Part shown: positions 61,465 to 64,000 of the stretch, in pieces
How positions within the stretch are numbered: position 1 is the stretch's first letter
How the letters are laid out: each line of letters begins with the position of its first letter
Assembly (NCBI RefSeq): GCF_042687825.1
Contig: NZ_JBHUQE010000006.1
Location: forward strand, 1-64,000
From: Sedimentitalea sp042687825
GTDB taxonomy: Bacteria > Pseudomonadota > Alphaproteobacteria > Rhodobacterales > Rhodobacteraceae
DNA: 64,000 bases
Reading direction: 5' to 3'
Program-made: the position numbers and the translations under genes
Notes under the pieces: generated by a model
Told to the model about the DNA's origin: nothing
Seen by the model: only the letters and a program-made list of their open reading frames with translations
Databases searched by the model: none

Positions 61465-62319
61465 GTGTCTGCATATCACCGGCCCGAAACCCTGAAGGAC
61501 GCCCTGGCGATACTTGCCCGGTCACCGGCAGTGGTGGCGGCGGGGTGCACCGATCTGTTTCCGGCAACCGAGCGTCAGACATTGGCCGGGCCGGTGCTGG
61601 ATATCACCGCCATTGCCGGGTTGCGCGGTATGCGGGAAACCACCCAGGGCTGGCGCATCGGCGCCACGACCACCTGGCGCGATGTTCTGGACGCCCCGCT
61701 GCCGCCGGGTTTCGACATGCTGAAACAGGCCGCGCGCCAGATCGGGTCACCCCAGATCCAGAACGCCGGCACCGTGGCCGGAAACCTGTGCAACGCCTCG
61801 CCCGCCGCGGATGGGGTGCCACCGCTTTTGGCGCTGCAGGCGCAGGTCGAACTGACCGGCCCTCAGGGGCCGCGCCGTCTGAACCTGGCCGATTTCCTGT
61901 GCGGTGTGCGGCAGACCCGGCGGCGGGATGACGAATTGCTGACGGCGATCCACATTCCCTGCGCGGCCGGTGCCGGGCGCAGCGTCTTTCTGAAACTCGG
62001 GGCGCGCAAACACCTGGTGATCTCGATTGCCATGGTCGCGGTGCGCCTCGTGGCGGCGCAGGGCCGGGTCGTGGATCTGGCGCTGGCGGTCGGGGCTTGT
62101 TCGCCGGTAGCGGTGCGGCTGCACGCGCAGGAACAGGTGTTGGTCGGTCAACCCTTGCCCGATCTGGCGGCGCGGCTGGACCCGGCGGCCGTGGCCGCCG
62201 ATCTGGCGCCGATTTCCGATTTCCGGGCCGATGCCGCCTATCGTACCGAGGCCGCGGTCGCCCTGTTGCGGCGGGCGCTCGCGGGGCTGCAACCGGGCGC
62301 GCCGGACATGGTGTCATGA
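61465..62319 (+). CDS. Molybdenum hydroxylase FAD-binding subunit (CoxM/XdhB type)
   Basis: This 284-residue protein has the FAD motifs VVAAGCTDLFP and IGSPQIQNAGTVAGNLCNASPAAD, and the C-terminal CO-dehydrogenase-type domain. It transfers electrons from the 2Fe-2S clusters of the partner subunit to an acceptor. The start is a GTG at 61465 behind gcgagg; the frame is open 27 codons earlier. The stop overlaps the next gene as ATGA. Confidence 0.88.
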   Translation: MSAYHRPETLKDALAILARSPAVVAAGCTDLFPATERQTLAGPVLDITAIAGLRGMRETTQGWRIGATTTWRDVLDAPLPPGFDMLKQAARQIGSPQIQNAGTVAGNLCNASPAADGVPPLLALQAQVELTGPQGPRRLNLADFLCGVRQTRRRDDELLTAIHIPCAAGAGRSVFLKLGARKHLVISIAMVAVRLVAAQGRVVDLALAVGACSPVAVRLHAQEQVLVGQPLPDLAARLDPAAVAADLAPISDFRADAAYRTEAAVALLRRALAGLQPGAPDMVS

Positions 62320-64000
62320 AGGACGCTGCGGAACGGCAATTATCGGTCAATGGCCGTTTGTTCAGCGTGACCGCGCCGCCCGGGCGGCGCTTGTCCGACG
62401 TGCTGCGCAACGAGTTGGGGCTGACCGGCACCAAGGTCGGCTGCGATGCCGGCGATTGCGGCGCCTGCACGGTTCTGCTGGATGGCCGGCCGGTCTGCGC
62501 CTGCCTGACCCCCTTGGCGCAGGCGGCCGGGGCCGATATCCGGACGGTCGAGGGGCTGGCCGCCGAAAACACCTCCTCGCGGTTGCAGGCGGCCTTTCTG
62601 CGCCATGGCGCGGCCCAATGCGGTATCTGCACCCCCGGTATGCTGATGGCGGCGCAGGCGCTCTTGATGCGCGACCCGTCCCCGGACCGGGACGCAATCG
62701 AAACCGCGCTGAGCGGCGTGCTGTGCCGCTGCACCGGGTATGCCAAGATTGTCGCCGCGGTCCTGGATGCCGCCGCCGCCCCCGGCAGCGGCATCGCGCC
62801 CGGGGCGGGGCAGGCGGTCGGCGCCCGCGTGCCGCGCTTGGACGGTCCGGCCAAGGTGGACGGAACCGAACGCTTTGGCGCCGATGTCAGCCCGTCCGGC
62901 GCGCTGATGGTACAGGCCATCCGTTCGCCGCACGCGGCGGCCCGCTTTCAACTGGGCGATGTGGCGGGCTGGATCGCGGCGCAATCGGTCGAGGCGCTGG
63001 TGTTCACCGCCGCCGACATACCCGGTATCAACCGGTTCGGGGTCATCCCGGACTGTGCCGATCAGCCGGCTCTGGCCGAGACCCATGTGCGTATGCGTGG
63101 CGAGGCGGTGGCGCTGGTGGCGGCGGCGCAGAACGATATCGCACGGCTTGATCTGGCGGGGTTTCCGGTGACCTGGCAGGCGGAACCGGCGCTGACCGGT
63201 CCCGCCGCTGCGCGTGCGCCCGGGGCGGCGCGTCTGCATCCCGCGCGCGCGGACAACATCCTGATCCAGGGCAAGGTCCGGCGCGGCACGCCCACGACCG
63301 CTCTGCGGGACGCAGCGGTGGTGGCCGAGGCCAAGATCGAAACCGGCCATGTGGAACATGCCTATATCGAACCCGAGGCCGGGGCCGCCTGGATCGAGGG
63401 CGAGACGCTGGTCATCCGCGCCTGTACCCAGGCGCCGATGCTGGACCGCGACGACACGGCCCGGGTGCTGGGGCTGCCGGCCGAACGCGTGCGCATCCTG
63501 CCGGCGGCGGCGGGTGGCGGTTTCGGGTCCAAGCTGGACCTGTCCGTACAACCCCTGATCGGGCTGGTCGCGCTCAGGACCGGGCGGGCTGCGCGCATGG
63601 TCTATGGCCGCCGCGAAAGCATGGTCAGCACCACCAAACGGCACCCGGCGCGGATGACCGCGCGGGCCGGGATCGACGCGCGGGGCCGGATCACGGGCAT
63701 GGAGTTTGACGGCGATTTCGACACCGGCGCCTATGCCAGCTGGGGGCCGACCGTGGCGGTGCGGGTGCCGGTGCATGCCTCGGGGCCCTATCGCGTGCCG
63801 CATTACCATGCCCGGGCCCGCGCGGTGCATACCCACAACCCGGTTGCCGGCGCTTTTCGCGGGTTCGGCGTGCCGCAGGCGGCGATCCTGCAAGAGGCGT
63901 TGTTTGACGATCTTGCCGAAAAAGCGGGGATCGACCGGCTGCAATTCCGCCGGCAGAACGCGCTGCGCGACGGTGACCGCTCGGTCTGCGGGCAGCAATT
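62316..64000 (+). CDS. Molybdenum hydroxylase, fused 2Fe-2S and molybdopterin subunits (partial)
   Basis: The visible 561 residues start with a complete CoxS-type part: first cluster CDAGDCGAC (Cys43, 48, 51) plus Cys63, second cluster CGIC (102, 105) and CRC (137, 139) with the usual 31-residue spacing. From about 160 the xanthine-dehydrogenase/aldehyde-oxidase large domain follows, with GAGQAVGARVPRLDGPAKV, GGGFGSK near 400 and AFRGFGVPQ. In most bacteria the small and large subunits are separate genes; here they are one chain. The active-site Glu would lie beyond the window. The substrate is unknown; purines, nicotinate, CO or aldehydes are all in the family. Confidence 0.88.
   Translation, partial: MKDAAERQLSVNGRLFSVTAPPGRRLSDVLRNELGLTGTKVGCDAGDCGACTVLLDGRPVCACLTPLAQAAGADIRTVEGLAAENTSSRLQAAFLRHGAAQCGICTPGMLMAAQALLMRDPSPDRDAIETALSGVLCRCTGYAKIVAAVLDAAAAPGSGIAPGAGQAVGARVPRLDGPAKVDGTERFGADVSPSGALMVQAIRSPHAAARFQLGDVAGWIAAQSVEALVFTAADIPGINRFGVIPDCADQPALAETHVRMRGEAVALVAAAQNDIARLDLAGFPVTWQAEPALTGPAAARAPGAARLHPARADNILIQGKVRRGTPTTALRDAAVVAEAKIETGHVEHAYIEPEAGAAWIEGETLVIRACTQAPMLDRDDTARVLGLPAERVRILPAAAGGGFGSKLDLSVQPLIGLVALRTGRAARMVYGRRESMVSTTKRHPARMTARAGIDARGRITGMEFDGDFDTGAYASWGPTVAVRVPVHASGPYRVPHYHARARAVHTHNPVAGAFRGFGVPQAAILQEALFDDLAEKAGIDRLQFRRQNALRDGDRSVCGQQ

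Overview
The window is a single contiguous piece of a high-GC alphaproteobacterial chromosome, most likely from the Rhodobacteraceae (Roseobacter group). The evidence is the split ATP-synthase operon atpHAGDC without atpBEF, a riboswitch-led thiCOSGEFD operon, a VPLPA-CTERM protein, homospermidine synthase, the hisC-tyrA pair, and many ATGA/GTGA stop-start overlaps. I found no tRNA, rRNA, CRISPR array, transposase, integrase or phage gene.

Layout. 112-2947: lutABC-type lactate oxidation operon. 2986-9222 (minus): complete thiamin operon thiC-thiO-thiS-thiG-thiE-thiF-thiD behind a TPP riboswitch. 9291-11342: RoxA-like di-heme cytochrome. 11343-13538: a DeoR regulator cut down to its HTH, overlapping glpD, with a perfect 18-bp palindrome upstream. 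13613-17931: MacAB-like ABC exporter (ATPase, FtsX-type permease, adaptor). 18017-22007: HAD-like protein, MaoC hydratase, ribF, YcgN family, threonine aldolase. 22011-24550: alpha/beta hydrolase, DsbA-fold isomerase, and divergent prs. 24574-26901: a decaying stretch with an H-type lectin gene stopped by an in-frame TGA, a LuxR-type regulator split by two compensating frameshifts, and a VPLPA-CTERM surface protein. 27015-31920: atpHAGDC with a clear terminator. 32227-37286: methyltransferase / gloB divergent pair, clpA, M23 peptidase. 37293-40493: MotA/TolQ-like channel plus a 659-residue coiled-coil OmpA protein. 40563-44984: ChaC, DUF2125, extensin-like, tyrA, hisC. 45048-48536: class V aminotransferase / Lrp divergent pair and homospermidine synthase. 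48664-49473: rpsD with terminator and candidate promoter. 49549-64000: ribokinase-like kinase, hyuBA hydantoinase/oxoprolinase, a degenerate PCuAC-like protein with a divergent polytopic membrane protein, a full liv-type ABC importer, and a molybdenum hydroxylase (FAD subunit, then a fused 2Fe-2S/molybdopterin subunit that runs off the right edge).

How the parts work together. Most of the window is housekeeping: cofactors, ATP synthesis, proteolysis and amino acids. The accessory part is the right end. There an importer, a molybdenum hydroxylase, a hydantoinase/oxoprolinase and a sugar kinase lie close together, which fits uptake and catabolism of an N-heterocyclic compound; the substrate is not visible. 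The second unusual area is 24.5-26.9 kb, where two of three accessory genes carry inactivating lesions, each explained by one- or two-base changes. Starts were chosen by RBS, overlap and family N-termini, and several are GTG.
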